A stretch of 64,000 bases of DNA from JAHJKV01 sp963678135 (GCA_963678135.1 OY782667.1:682001-746000); one strand, 5' to 3'; positions 18,371-28,378 are shown, counted from the stretch's first letter. Translations and numbers: made by a program. Notes: generated from the letters alone by a model not told the origin.

Positions 18371-21300
18371 ATGGAACATATTAAAAACTACCTCACGCAC
18401 ATAGCCAAAGTCTATGAAGCTGGAAATGCAACAGAGCATACATATCGTCCGTACTTGCAAATATTATTGCAAGAGCTTCAGCCAGAATTTTCAACCACAA
18501 ACGAGCCAAGGCGGATTGAATGCGGTGCTCCTGACTATATTATTACCAAAAAAGATATGCCTGTGGGGTATATAGAAGCCAAAGATATAGGGCGTTTGGG
18601 GAGCTTAACAAAAGCTGAAAAAGATCAATTCAAACGCTATGCTCAAAGTTTGGAAAATCTGATTTATACTGATTATCTTGAGTTTGTTTTTTATGAAAAA
18701 GAGCAAGAGATAGCACGGGTAGCGATTGCCGAAGTCGTAAACAATACCATCAAACCGCTGCCTGATAACTTTAATAAATTCAAAGCTCTCTTAGATAAAT
18801 TTTGCTCATACAAAGGCGTTACGATTAAGTCAGCTGATATGCTTGCCGAGATGATGGCAGATAAAGCTAAAATCATGGCAGAAGTGATTACCAAGGCTCT
18901 TGAAAGTGAGGATAAAACAGAGGCTAACTCCAGTTTGAAAGACCAGCTGAATGCTTTTAAGGAAGTTTTAATTCGTGATATTAAGCCTGCTGATTTTGCA
19001 GACGTCTATGCCCAAACCCTTGCATATGGCATGTTTGCCTCGCGTCTGCATGATACCACGCTTGATACCTTCTCACGGCAGGAAGCAGCAGAGCTTATCC
19101 CCAAAAGCAATCCGTTTTTGCGTAAACTTTTCTCTTATATTGCAGGGCCGGAGCTTGATGAACGCATTAAGTGGGTAGTGGACGCCTTGGTTCAGGTTTT
19201 TTCCTTTAGCAATGTTGCCGAGATTATGCAGGATTATGGCAAAGACACGCATACAAGCGACCCCATGATTCATTTTTATGAAACCTTTCTTGGAAAATAC
19301 GACCCTAAACTCAAAGCAAAGAGAGGAGTATGGTATACGCCTGAACCTGTAGTAAAATTTATTGTCCGAGCTTTGGACGATATTTTGAAACAAGATTTTG
19401 GGCTGGCTCAAGGCTTGGCAGATACTTCAAAAACCACAATCAAAATTAAATCAAATAAAAAAGAAGCTGAAGAGAATAAAACACAGGATAAAAACACTAA
19501 GCACAAAGAAGAATATGAAAAAAAAGAGGTTCATACAGTACAAATCCTTGACCCTGCAACTGGAACAGGTACTTTTTTAGCAGAGGTTTTTCATAAAATT
19601 CATAAAAAATTTGAAGCCCAGCAAGGGCTTTGGTCAAATTATGTCAATGAGCATCTTATACCCCGTGTTCACGGCTTTGAGCTTTTAATGGCTCCCTATG
19701 CCATGGCACACTTAAAACTTGAACTTGTATTAAAAGAAACAGGGTACATAGCGGAGACGGAAAAGCGTTTGCAAGTCTATTTGACCAATGCACTTGAAGA
19801 AGCTCCTGAGCGTACAAACCTTAGATATTATTTTGCACGTTGGCTGACTCAGGAAGCAAATGAAGCCAATGAAATTAAGCGAGACATGCCTGTCATGGTT
19901 GTGCTTGGCAATCCGCCGTATAGAGGTGAATCCGCGAATAAAGGCAAGTGGATCATGAATCTTATGGATGACTATAAAAAAGAACCAACTGGAGAAAAAC
20001 TTCAAGAGCAGAACCCTAAATGGATTAACGATGATTATGTAAAATTCTTACGATATGCAGAACATTACATCGAAAGAAATGGTCAAGGAATTATTGGTTA
20101 TATTAACGCACATGGATTTTTAGATAACCCAACTTTTCGGGGTATGCGCTATAGGCTTTTGCAAACATTTGATAAAATCTATGTTCTTGATTTGCATGGC
20201 AATGTAAAAAAGAAAGAGAAATGTCCTGACGGTTCTCCAGATAATAATGTTTTCGCTATTCAGCAGGGCGTGTCAATTAACTTATTTGTAAAAAAGAAAA
20301 AAGGACAAAAAAATTCTCTTGCAAAAGTGTATCATGCGGACGTCTACGGGAAACAAAAAAAGAAGTATGATTTTTTAACAGAGAACACCTTAAAATCTGT
20401 ACAATGGGCAGAGATAGAGCATATTGCACCGCAATACTTTTTTGTACCAAAAGACTGGGAGCTAAAAAAAGAGTACGGTAAATATTTTTCCGTAAAAGAC
20501 TTGTTTCCAGTAAATAGCGTGGGGGTTGTAACATCAAAAGATAGTTTTGTTGTCGACTATGATAGAAAAGCCCTTGCAAATCGAATACAAGATTTTTTTC
20601 GCTCTGATAAAAATACGTTCACCTCAAAATATAAGATAAAAGAAAGCAAAGCTTGGAAATTTGATACCGCAAAATTAAAAGCACAATCATTTGACCCTGA
20701 AAGTATACAAAGAATAGCTTATCGTCCTTTTGATAAACGATTTGTATATTATGATGACAATTTTATTGAACGAGCACGCAACGTAGTTATGAAACATATG
20801 CTGAAAGGAGAAAATTTAGGATTATTGATAAAACGTCAATGTAAGCAAACTTTTTCTTATATTTTTATAACTAATATAATGTGTGAATCTTGTATGTTTG
20901 AAAGTGCTTACGCAAATAATACAGTTTGTCCCCTCTACCTCTACAATGGCGAAAACAAAGCAGGGAATAATTCTGTTTCGGCAAAGCAAAAGCAAGATTA
21001 TCTTCCGAAGACTGTGAACGAACACAGCCGTAGCCCAAATTTTGATCAAGATATTATAACTGCTTTTGCAAAGAAAATTGGTTTAACTTTTGTTAATGAA
21101 AAAATAGAGAATGTAGAGAAGAACGAAAAAACAGAGAATAAAAGCACTTTTGCGCCGATTGATGTGCTGGACTATATCTACGGCGTGCTACACGCTCCTT
21201 GCTACCGTGAAAAATACAAAGAGTTTTTGAAAATTGATTTCCCCCGCGTACCCTACCCCAAAAACGCAAAAAGTTTTTTTGCCATTGGCAAAATCGGTGC

Positions 21301-21793
21301 TACACTTCGCCAGCTTCACTTAATGGAACATCCAGACCTTGATACACTGATGACGAGTTACCCCATAGAAGGTGATCATGTTGTTGAAAAAGTGAAATAT
21401 GAAGAAAACAAAATAAAAGATACAGACGGCAAAGCAAAAGAGAGAACAAAAGATAGAAAAAATACAGCACACAATAAAGAAGTTAAAGAAAAAGACGAAG
21501 TTACAGAAAAAGACGAAGTTACAGAAAAAGACGAAGTTACAGAAAAAGACAATAAGGGTAGAGTGTATATCAATGAAAAGCAATATTTTGATGGAGTACC
21601 TGAAGAAGTATGGAACTTCTATATTGGCGGCTACCAAGTAGCCCATAAATGGCTCAAAGACCGCAGGGGTCGCAAGCTGTCTTATGATGACATTATCCAT
21701 TACCAACGCATTATGGTCGCTCTTAAAAAGACTATCAGCTTGATGCAGGAAGTGGATGAACTTGTAGAGCCGGAGCTAAGTTTTAATGGGTAG
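18371..21793 (+). CDS. type ISP-like single-chain restriction-modification enzyme (N6-adenine methylase)
   Basis: The 1140-residue protein joins nuclease and methylase. An N-terminal PD-(D/E)xK-like region is seen at about 53-72 (GAPDYII...YIEAKD). Methylase motif I (LDPATGTGTFLAEVF) lies near 391 and motif IV NPPY near 514, showing an N6-adenine methyltransferase. The C-terminal half should carry target recognition. I see no SF2 helicase motifs between nuclease and methylase, unlike LlaGI-type enzymes. Three Lys/Glu-rich low-complexity linkers (about 357-382, near 915 and near 1015-1065) interrupt it, one made of 18-bp tandem repeats. I chose ATG 18371 because the upstream frame overlaps the preceding gene. 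Confidence 0.85.
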   Translation: MEHIKNYLTHIAKVYEAGNATEHTYRPYLQILLQELQPEFSTTNEPRRIECGAPDYIITKKDMPVGYIEAKDIGRLGSLTKAEKDQFKRYAQSLENLIYTDYLEFVFYEKEQEIARVAIAEVVNNTIKPLPDNFNKFKALLDKFCSYKGVTIKSADMLAEMMADKAKIMAEVITKALESEDKTEANSSLKDQLNAFKEVLIRDIKPADFADVYAQTLAYGMFASRLHDTTLDTFSRQEAAELIPKSNPFLRKLFSYIAGPELDERIKWVVDALVQVFSFSNVAEIMQDYGKDTHTSDPMIHFYETFLGKYDPKLKAKRGVWYTPEPVVKFIVRALDDILKQDFGLAQGLADTSKTTIKIKSNKKEAEENKTQDKNTKHKEEYEKKEVHTVQILDPATGTGTFLAEVFHKIHKKFEAQQGLWSNYVNEHLIPRVHGFELLMAPYAMAHLKLELVLKETGYIAETEKRLQVYLTNALEEAPERTNLRYYFARWLTQEANEANEIKRDMPVMVVLGNPPYRGESANKGKWIMNLMDDYKKEPTGEKLQEQNPKWINDDYVKFLRYAEHYIERNGQGIIGYINAHGFLDNPTFRGMRYRLLQTFDKIYVLDLHGNVKKKEKCPDGSPDNNVFAIQQGVSINLFVKKKKGQKNSLAKVYHADVYGKQKKKYDFLTENTLKSVQWAEIEHIAPQYFFVPKDWELKKEYGKYFSVKDLFPVNSVGVVTSKDSFVVDYDRKALANRIQDFFRSDKNTFTSKYKIKESKAWKFDTAKLKAQSFDPESIQRIAYRPFDKRFVYYDDNFIERARNVVMKHMLKGENLGLLIKRQCKQTFSYIFITNIMCESCMFESAYANNTVCPLYLYNGENKAGNNSVSAKQKQDYLPKTVNEHSRSPNFDQDIITAFAKKIGLTFVNEKIENVEKNEKTENKSTFAPIDVLDYIYGVLHAPCYREKYKEFLKIDFPRVPYPKNAKSFFAIGKIGATLRQLHLMEHPDLDTLMTSYPIEGDHVVEKVKYEENKIKDTDGKAKERTKDRKNTAHNKEVKEKDEVTEKDEVTEKDEVTEKDNKGRVYINEKQYFDGVPEEVWNFYIGGYQVAHKWLKDRRGRKLSYDDIIHYQRIMVALKKTISLMQEVDELVEPELSFNG
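21479..21550 (+). repeat. in-frame 18-bp tandem repeat, four copies
   Basis: Four consecutive 18-bp units (GAAGTTACAGAAAAAGAC; the first differs by one base) encode EV(K/T)EKD four times in the C-terminal linker of the restriction-modification protein. Because 18 is a multiple of three, gain or loss of units changes linker length without breaking the frame. Confidence 0.95.
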
Positions 21794-21858
21794 AGTGGAG
21801 TCTAAAAATTAGCTGTAATGCAGAAGGCGGTCAAAGCAGAAAGAGAGAAAAAAAGGCA

Positions 21859-21888
21859 CTGGATTCTGCGACTTACGCGCAGAATGAC
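21859..21888 (-). repeat. dispersed palindromic element, copy 2
   Basis: Same element as at 12145, in the opposite orientation, with ATTCTGCG/CGCAGAAT arms (compensatory C-to-T and G-to-A changes keep the pairing) and an ACTTACG centre. It lies in the 361-bp gene-free stretch after the restriction-modification gene. Confidence 0.85.
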
Positions 21889-21988
21889 AAGAGAGGGAGA
21901 CGAGTGACGAGAACGAGGGAAGCTGAAGAATAAGGGGCAAAACTCGCTGGCTGAGCCTGCCGAAGCCAGAGAAAATGAAAAAAAGGAA

Positions 21989-22018
21989 CTGGATTCTGCG
22001 ACTTACGCGCAGAATGAC
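21989..22018 (-). repeat. dispersed palindromic element, copy 3
   Basis: Identical 30-bp core to copy 2, lying 130 bp further on. The purine-rich flanks (GAAAAAAAGG before, GAGAGGG after) are also shared, so the mobile or duplicated unit may be larger than the palindrome itself. Confidence 0.85.
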
Positions 22019-22154
22019 GGAGAGGGGGAGGGGTGGCAGGGCAAACCTGACGGGGTGATTGGCGTAAACAATACTTTTACGCTTATTGTAAAAATTTAAG
22101 TCTATCCCTACTGCCTCTTTGCCCTGCGTAATAAATTACCCTATACTCTTACTC

Positions 22155-23174
22155 ATGCACGAGTTCAAAAAAATAGGAGTTTGGAATACTGCATTTCTTG
22201 GGGATGCAGTCCTGACCCTGCACCTTATTCAAGCCCTTCGAGACGCCTACCCCAATGCGGAAATTCATTTTTTTGTTCGCGGTGGTTTGGAAAGCCTATT
22301 TCAAAATCAGACCAATCTTTCGTCAGCCATTGGCTTTTATAAACGTGATAATCAAAAAAAACTTGATGCAGCCTATCAACTTGGTAAAAAAATACGGAGC
22401 CAAGGCTTTGACCTCTGGATTTCTACCCATACCAGCCTACGGAGTGCCTTTCTTGCAAAATGTACCCGGATTCCCATGCGTATAGGCTATAACTCGCCGT
22501 GGTATAATAGACTTGCATACACGCATACAGTGAGCAGACGTTTTCATAAGCTGGAAGAAATAGAACGACTCATGCAACTCACTCTGCCTTTGGGTATTCA
22601 TGGCCCAGCTCCTGAAACCAAGCTAATAGCCACTCCTATTTCAAATAAATCACTGCCACAAGGCCCTTTGCTTGGAGTGCACCCCGGCTCTACATGGCCC
22701 ACTAAAAAATGGCCTCTACCCTATTTTGCTGAAATAGCCAGGCGTGCACGAAACGCAGGAGCAGGCCTTGTTCTTTTTGGCGGAGCAGATGAAGAAGCTG
22801 ATGCACAGGCTATAATACAGGCAGCAGGTCTTGAAAACGACTCTAGGGTACTGAATCTTGCAGGAAAACTCGATTTGCCACGACTTGCCGGATATATCGC
22901 AAGCATGGATGTTTATCTCAGTAATGACTCTGGCCCCATGCACCTTGCGTGGATGCAAAAAGTTCCTACAATCGCCCTGTTTGGCCCTACTGTTCGCCAG
23001 CTTGGTTTTTTTCCGCGGGGTAAACATACTCAGGTTCTGGAAGTTGCTGAGCTTAACTGCCGACCCTGCGGACTGCATGGCTCAACAAAATGTCCTCAAG
23101 CACACTTCAAATGTATGCTCCAGCTTTCACCGGAACAAGTCTGGGCTGCGGTTGAAAAAAGGCTTTTTCGCTAA
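22155..23174 (+). CDS. ADP-heptose:LPS heptosyltransferase family protein (GT9)
   Basis: The 339-residue protein is a GT9 heptosyltransferase that adds heptose to the lipopolysaccharide core at the inner membrane. It has the N-terminal KIGVWNTAFLGDAVLTLHLI Rossmann start, the sugar-nucleotide region GVHPGSTWPTKKWPLPYFAE near 175-195 and the C-terminal SNDSGPMHLAWMQKVPTIALFGPT near 258-280. The start chosen is ATG 22155; twelve in-frame codons upstream are not family-like. It is convergent with the response regulator gene, and only one base separates the two stops. WaaF-type is the likeliest subclass. Confidence 0.88.
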   Translation: MHEFKKIGVWNTAFLGDAVLTLHLIQALRDAYPNAEIHFFVRGGLESLFQNQTNLSSAIGFYKRDNQKKLDAAYQLGKKIRSQGFDLWISTHTSLRSAFLAKCTRIPMRIGYNSPWYNRLAYTHTVSRRFHKLEEIERLMQLTLPLGIHGPAPETKLIATPISNKSLPQGPLLGVHPGSTWPTKKWPLPYFAEIARRARNAGAGLVLFGGADEEADAQAIIQAAGLENDSRVLNLAGKLDLPRLAGYIASMDVYLSNDSGPMHLAWMQKVPTIALFGPTVRQLGFFPRGKHTQVLEVAELNCRPCGLHGSTKCPQAHFKCMLQLSPEQVWAAVEKRLFR

Positions 23175-23175
23175 G

Positions 23176-24573
23176 CTATTCTTTTTCGTTTTGTATTTTA
23201 TACTGCTTGAGTTTGCGGTATAATGAACTGCGTTCAAGACCCACGGCCTTGGCAAGTTGGCTGACATTGCCCTCATATTCTTTGAGCTTTGCTTGTAAGA
23301 AACTCGCCTCAAACTCGGCCTTGGCTGTTTTTAAGTCTGTAGAGCCGTTTGCTACAGCCAGCAACGCAGTGTCTATATCAATTTCAGCTTGTGTTGATTG
23401 TAAGGAAGCCTTTGCCAAAAATTCCGGAGGCAGCTGGGCAGCACATACTGTTTTGCCCCCAAAAAGAATTTGCATACGCTCAACAAAATTTTTGAGTTCT
23501 CGCACATTGCCCGGCCATGCATATTGCAAAAGCACGTTTACAGCATCCTCAGTAAAACACAGTGGCTGCTCGCCATGCTTTGCTAAACGCGAAATAAAAT
23601 CATCAAGTAACAAACGAATATCTTGAGGACGTTCTCGAAGCGGAGGAACTTCCAGCGGAAATACTTTGAGCCTATAATAAAGATCCTCGCGAAAGGTTCC
23701 CTTTTCTATTTCTTTGAGTAAATTTTTATTCGTAGCAGCAATAACCCGTGCATCGACCTCTATTGTTTTGGAACCGCCCACATGCTCAAAACGCTGCTCT
23801 TGAAGAATACGCAAAATTTTAGCCTGCGTCTTAAGGCTCATATCAGCAATTTCATCCAGAAAAAGAGTTCCCTTATCAGCTAATTCAAATTTACCTTCTT
23901 TGGCAATTTCAGCACCGGTAAACGCTCCTTTTTCATGTCCAAAAAGCTCGGCCTCTATTAATTCCTCGGGAATAGCTGCACAATTAACCGCAATCAGAGG
24001 TTTATCTGAACGCCTGCTTTGTGCATGTAATGAACGAGCAACGATCTCTTTGCCTGTACCATTTTCACCCACAATGAGCACCCAAGCATCGGTCGGGGCA
24101 ACGCGCTCAATAGCCTCACGCAAATCCACTACGGCTTTTGATTTCCCTGTTAAATTCGTAGGATGTTTTGATTCTAAACTCGATTTAAGCACCTTATTTT
24201 CTTGAGAAAGCCGAGCTATTTCCAAGGCATTGCGAGTAGAAGCCACCACCTTTTCCAAAGACAAAGGCTTTTCTATAAAATCAAAGGCTCCAGATTTCAG
24301 TGCCTTAACAGCTGTTTCTATATTTCCATGGCCTGAGATCATAATCACAGGAAGCTGAGCTTCTTGTTCTTTTACCTTGTCAAGCACAGTAAGCCCATCC
24401 ATACCCGGCAGCCAAATATCAAGAAACAGCACATCAGGGCATGATGCATTGACAGCTTGCAAGCCTAATTCACCTGAGGCTGCTTCAAGCACTTCATGGC
24501 CATCGTCTTCTAAAATACCCTTTAAGGAAAAGCGAATGCCTTCTTCATCATCAATAATCAATATACGCGCCAT
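23176..24573 (-). CDS. sigma-54-dependent response regulator (NtrC/NtrX type)
   Basis: The 465-residue protein has three domains. The receiver (1-120) has phospho-acceptor Asp52 in LFLDIWLPG. The sigma-54 AAA+ activator domain has Walker A GENGTGKE (169-176) and the sigma-54 contact loop GAFTGA (216-221). A Fis-type helix-turn-helix lies at the end (AKAVGLERSSLYRKL). It would activate sigma-54 promoters when phosphorylated. The cognate kinase is probably the NtrY-like protein two genes upstream on the same strand; an epimerase gene lies between them. Confidence 0.93.
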   Translation of the reverse strand: MARILIIDDEEGIRFSLKGILEDDGHEVLEAASGELGLQAVNASCPDVLFLDIWLPGMDGLTVLDKVKEQEAQLPVIMISGHGNIETAVKALKSGAFDFIEKPLSLEKVVASTRNALEIARLSQENKVLKSSLESKHPTNLTGKSKAVVDLREAIERVAPTDAWVLIVGENGTGKEIVARSLHAQSRRSDKPLIAVNCAAIPEELIEAELFGHEKGAFTGAEIAKEGKFELADKGTLFLDEIADMSLKTQAKILRILQEQRFEHVGGSKTIEVDARVIAATNKNLLKEIEKGTFREDLYYRLKVFPLEVPPLRERPQDIRLLLDDFISRLAKHGEQPLCFTEDAVNVLLQYAWPGNVRELKNFVERMQILFGGKTVCAAQLPPEFLAKASLQSTQAEIDIDTALLAVANGSTDLKTAKAEFEASFLQAKLKEYEGNVSQLAKAVGLERSSLYRKLKQYKIQNEKE

Positions 24574-24602
24574 GAATACCCCACACTATAGCTTCATCCA
24601 TG

Positions 24603-25514
24603 CTAGGCAACAATTTGAGCCAAAGCCTGTTCCAAAGACGGATAGCGGAACTTATATCCTGCTTTTTCAAGATGTTTGGGTAGTACATACTGTCCGGTCA
24701 GCAGAACTTCATCTGCCATCTGCCCAAGGGCAAGCCGTAGCATAGAGCTCGGAGCACTTAAAAAAACAGGGCGACCACAGGCATGACCTAGAGCCTGTGC
24801 AAAATCCCAATTAGAAACAGGATAAGGAGCACTTAAATTAAATACACCGGAAAGTTTTTTTTGCATCAGATGGAGCATAGCCCCGACATGATCAGCAATA
24901 TGAATCCAGCTCATACCTTGGCGTCCTCCGCCTAATCGAACACCTAGCCCAAGACGAAACCAGGGGAGCATCTTAGCTAAAATGCCTCCGTCTCCAAGCA
25001 CGATGCCGGTTCGAATAATGGCACGAGGAACACCCATTTTCTGAACTTCATATGTTGAATTTTCCCAATCTCTGGCCACTGCAGAAAGAAAGCCAGTGGA
25101 ACCACGAGACGCGCTTTCATCAACAGGATTGAGGCCTAAAAATCCGTAATAGCTCACGGCTGAAGATTGGATAAGATATACTGGTTTTTCTTGAGCACGG
25201 CGCACTGCATCGACAATAGCTTTGCCAGCATTAACGCGACTTTCTAAAATTTTTTGCCTTACCGCAGCTGTCCAGCGACCAGCAGCAATATTTTCACCTG
25301 CTAAATTTACAATATAGGTCTTTGAAGTAATTAAATGATCCCAGCCTGCTCCGGTACAAGCATCCCACTCAAAACCCATGACATGCTCTTCAAAAATCTG
25401 CATAACCTTTGATGGGTTACGAGAAAGTACAATAATATCTAATCCAGTATCCATAATCCGGCGAACAAAATGACGTCCTATAAAACCTGTTCCGCCGATA
25501 ACAATCACGCGCAT
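24603..25514 (-). CDS. TIGR01777-type SDR epimerase (YfcH-like)
   Basis: The 303-residue protein has the N-terminal NAD(P)-binding glycine motif GGTGFIG (residues 7-13), the family sequence VNLAGENIAAGRW near 90, a Tyr-rich active-site area (SSAVSYYGFLG) and a C-terminal GQYVLPKHLEKAGYKFRYPSLEQAL that is typical of TIGR01777/DUF1731 epimerases. Its substrate is unknown. It lies between a histidine kinase gene (61 bp upstream) and a response regulator gene (29 bp downstream) on the same strand. Confidence 0.9.
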   Translation of the reverse strand: MRVIVIGGTGFIGRHFVRRIMDTGLDIIVLSRNPSKVMQIFEEHVMGFEWDACTGAGWDHLITSKTYIVNLAGENIAAGRWTAAVRQKILESRVNAGKAIVDAVRRAQEKPVYLIQSSAVSYYGFLGLNPVDESASRGSTGFLSAVARDWENSTYEVQKMGVPRAIIRTGIVLGDGGILAKMLPWFRLGLGVRLGGGRQGMSWIHIADHVGAMLHLMQKKLSGVFNLSAPYPVSNWDFAQALGHACGRPVFLSAPSSMLRLALGQMADEVLLTGQYVLPKHLEKAGYKFRYPSLEQALAQIVA

Positions 25515-25575
25515 TCATTTTCCTCCAGTTCAACAACTTTTTAGAATAACAACAAGTTCAATTCAAAAATTTGCA

Positions 25576-27765
25576 TTAGGCTGCTGGTAACTCAATATGA
25601 AAAACTGTTCCGCCTGTATCCCCTCCATAGACTTTAATACGCCCACGGTGATCTCCAATAATGGTTCTCACAATGGTCAAGCCCAGCCCTGTACCTCCGT
25701 GCTTTTTGGAAAAGTAAGGTTCAAATATACGCCGTTTTTCTTCAGCGGTAAGTCCTTCGCCATTATCACAAACCTCAAGCACAACCACGCTACGAGAATG
25801 CTCATAATAAGCACATACCCTCACTTCAGCACCTGCTTGGCTATCAAGCACCTCTGCAGCATTTGTGAGTAAATTGATAAGTACCTTACGAATTGCTTCA
25901 CGATCAAATGAAAATTCTTGCAGCATGGACTCAACATCTAAAACCCATTCAATGTCCCGATGCGTATTTTCAAACATGCCCACGACCTCTTCTAAAAGAG
26001 GTTCTAAATAATCTGGTTGTGGAATAACTTCAGGTAATTTGGCATATGCTGAAAACTGAGTAACCATCTGTTGAATACGTTCTACTTGGGTAACAATCAG
26101 TTGCGTGCATTCACTAAAAGCAGGATCTTCAACTGACTCACCAAAACGCCGTTTGAGCCTTTGTGCAGAAAGTTTAATCGGAGTCAGCGGATTTTTTATT
26201 TCATGGGCAATACGCCGAGCAACTTCGCGCCATGCAGCCATGCGCTGTATTTTTTCCAGTTCAGTGATGTCTTCAAAAACAGCAACTAAACCAGTAGCTC
26301 CGCCTTCATCTGTAACCAAGGAAACCACGCTCACCAAAAGTGTTCGTTGACGTCCACCTACTGACATATCGAGCTGCTTTTGCCATTGAGACAGAGGATC
26401 GGCATTCATTTGCTCCACTGCTTCAGTCATCATATGTGCCATGTCTCCAAATAATAAATCCATAACTTTTTTGCCAATCAAAAAGCCTGCTTCTACACCG
26501 AGTATTTCTTGCGCAGAGCGATTCACTGTCCCTATACGCCCCTCTGGATCCATGGAAATAACACCGGAGGTTATATTATTGAGCAAGGCTTCAATATATT
26601 GACCACGTTGCTGTAATTCTTGATTTTGTCTGCTGAGACGGCGGTTATATGTATCAAGTCTGGCTCTACTCTCAGTAAGGTCTTCAATCATATGATTAAA
26701 CGAGCGCACCAAAAGCCCAAGTTCATCATCAGAAGAATCCTCCAAATGCACAGAAAGATCACCTTTCGCAACACTTTCTGTACCTTTGGCCAAAGCTTGG
26801 ATCGGAGCAGAAAGCTCCTTAGCCAAACGAAAACCAAACCAAATAGCACCAAGAATAATCAGCATGGTCATAAGCCCAAGGGTCAAATACAAAGTCATGG
26901 TCCAAGGATTTTTATGGCTTTTGAGTTTTCTATACTCATTTAAGCCGTTCATCACTTGGGTCAGCTTGCTATTGACACCTTGCCCAATGCTCTCTCCAAG
27001 CAGTAAAAATCCTGTTTCTCCCTTGTCCACTGGTCTAAAAACCAAAACAAGGTCTTTGACCGGTGTGGTTTGCATGATTGGTCTGTTTGAACCAACTTTT
27101 ATTTCCGCTTCAACCCGGGTACGAATTTCTGGCCAGTATTCTTTTAAGTCCTCATCCACATGTTCATTTTGAAATGAACCATCAGGATTAAGAACACATA
27201 AAACAGAGAGGCTGTGTTCAATAAATTTGGCATTAAAAAAAGCATCCATGCCTTTACCGCCCCACTTAAATTCCTTATCTCGGATAGTGGATTCAAGGCT
27301 TTCAGCTCGTTTTTGTAGTTTGTCTTGGGTCGATCGGCATAAGGATTCTCCCATATCAAGTGCTTGTTCCATGGAATCTTCTACTTGTACCTTAAACCAG
27401 TATTCCACCGAGGTTTGTACAAATTTGGCGGAAACAATAAACATGAGCATAGTGGGGATAAGGGACAAGGAGATAAAAGCCAAAACAAGGCGCGTTCTCA
27501 GCTTAGAGCCAAGAACCTTTCTACGCCGTTCTAAAATAAGTTTGCCCCCATTTCGAGCAAGTATAAATAAAACCAAGAGCAAAAGGAAAAAATTAAAATT
27601 CAGCAGAATAATAAAAAGCAAAGAATTTTCACCCATATACGAATGTGCAATATAGGTTAGTACCCCTATCAAGATAAAACATAAAAGAGCAATAAGCAGC
27701 TCACGCCGGCGCCTACCCTGCTCTTTTGCATTTGCTTTGGAAATAGTGATTTTCTTTTCTGGCAT
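25576..27765 (-). CDS. NtrY-like membrane sensor histidine kinase
   Basis: The 729-residue kinase has two or three N-terminal membrane helices, a periplasmic sensing region, a further membrane helix (MTLYLTLGLMTMLIILGAIW) and a HAMP linker (LSAPIQALAKGTESVAKGD). A PAS domain (LLNNITSGVISMDPEGRIG) follows, then the HisKA box HEIKNPLTPIKLSAQRL with His near residue 521 and a HATPase with NLLTNAAEVL, CDNGEGL and GGTGLGL. The NtrY-type layout matches the sigma-54 regulator nearby. The start is uncertain: GTG at 27807 or ATG at 27765; neither has a strong ribosome site and I prefer the ATG. Confidence 0.9.
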   Translation of the reverse strand: MPEKKITISKANAKEQGRRRRELLIALLCFILIGVLTYIAHSYMGENSLLFIILLNFNFFLLLLVLFILARNGGKLILERRRKVLGSKLRTRLVLAFISLSLIPTMLMFIVSAKFVQTSVEYWFKVQVEDSMEQALDMGESLCRSTQDKLQKRAESLESTIRDKEFKWGGKGMDAFFNAKFIEHSLSVLCVLNPDGSFQNEHVDEDLKEYWPEIRTRVEAEIKVGSNRPIMQTTPVKDLVLVFRPVDKGETGFLLLGESIGQGVNSKLTQVMNGLNEYRKLKSHKNPWTMTLYLTLGLMTMLIILGAIWFGFRLAKELSAPIQALAKGTESVAKGDLSVHLEDSSDDELGLLVRSFNHMIEDLTESRARLDTYNRRLSRQNQELQQRGQYIEALLNNITSGVISMDPEGRIGTVNRSAQEILGVEAGFLIGKKVMDLLFGDMAHMMTEAVEQMNADPLSQWQKQLDMSVGGRQRTLLVSVVSLVTDEGGATGLVAVFEDITELEKIQRMAAWREVARRIAHEIKNPLTPIKLSAQRLKRRFGESVEDPAFSECTQLIVTQVERIQQMVTQFSAYAKLPEVIPQPDYLEPLLEEVVGMFENTHRDIEWVLDVESMLQEFSFDREAIRKVLINLLTNAAEVLDSQAGAEVRVCAYYEHSRSVVVLEVCDNGEGLTAEEKRRIFEPYFSKKHGGTGLGLTIVRTIIGDHRGRIKVYGGDTGGTVFHIELPAA

Positions 27766-27898
27766 ACACAAGCGATACCAAGCAGCCAGAAATTGCACAA
27801 GCGACACAAGCAGGCTTTTTTCAATAATTTAGGATAAAAGTATCAAACTCTCCACCTTAAATTAACTGCCCACTGGTACAAAAAGTGAACCCCGCTCT

Positions 27899-28378
27899 CT
27901 ACTTGTAATCCGCCATTTGTCTTGCGGTGTCGCGTTCTATATCTCGTGCTTTCAGGTCTTGTTTTCGTGAATGTAGATTTTTACCCTTGGCCAGAGCTAT
28001 TTGCAGCTTGGCTTTGCCATGCGCCCAGTACATTTTGACCGGAATGACAGTCAGCCCTTTTTGTTCGGCCTTTGCAGAGAGTTTTGCTATTTCAGATTTA
28101 TGCAGTAGCAGGCGTCTGGGGCGCTCAGGATTTGGCTGATCATAGCTTGAAACATTTTCATAGGGCGCGATATGTACCCCCACTAGCCATGCCTCTCCAT
28201 CTTGAAAACGTACATAGCCATCCTTAAAACTCACTCGTGCTTCGCGCAAAGATTTTACTTCACCGCCCTTGAGTTCTAAACCAGCTTCCAAGGTATCGAT
28301 AAACTCATAATTGCGTCTGGCTTGTTTATTGACCCCTATGGCCGGCACTGATGCTTTTTTTTTCTTTTTTTGTGACAT
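27899..28378 (-). CDS. smpB: SsrA-binding protein SmpB
   Basis: The 159-residue protein matches SmpB in length and sequence: NKQARRNYEFIDTLEAGL, LKGGEVKSLREARVS near 35-50, PYENVSSYDQPNPERPRRLLLH near 73-94 and the basic C-terminal tail KQDLKARDIERDTARQM that enters the ribosomal mRNA channel. SmpB delivers tmRNA to stalled ribosomes. No tmRNA gene was recognised in this window. A run of Lys codons (KKKKKASVP) follows the start. Confidence 0.96.
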   Translation of the reverse strand: MSQKKKKKASVPAIGVNKQARRNYEFIDTLEAGLELKGGEVKSLREARVSFKDGYVRFQDGEAWLVGVHIAPYENVSSYDQPNPERPRRLLLHKSEIAKLSAKAEQKGLTVIPVKMYWAHGKAKLQIALAKGKNLHSRKQDLKARDIERDTARQMADYK

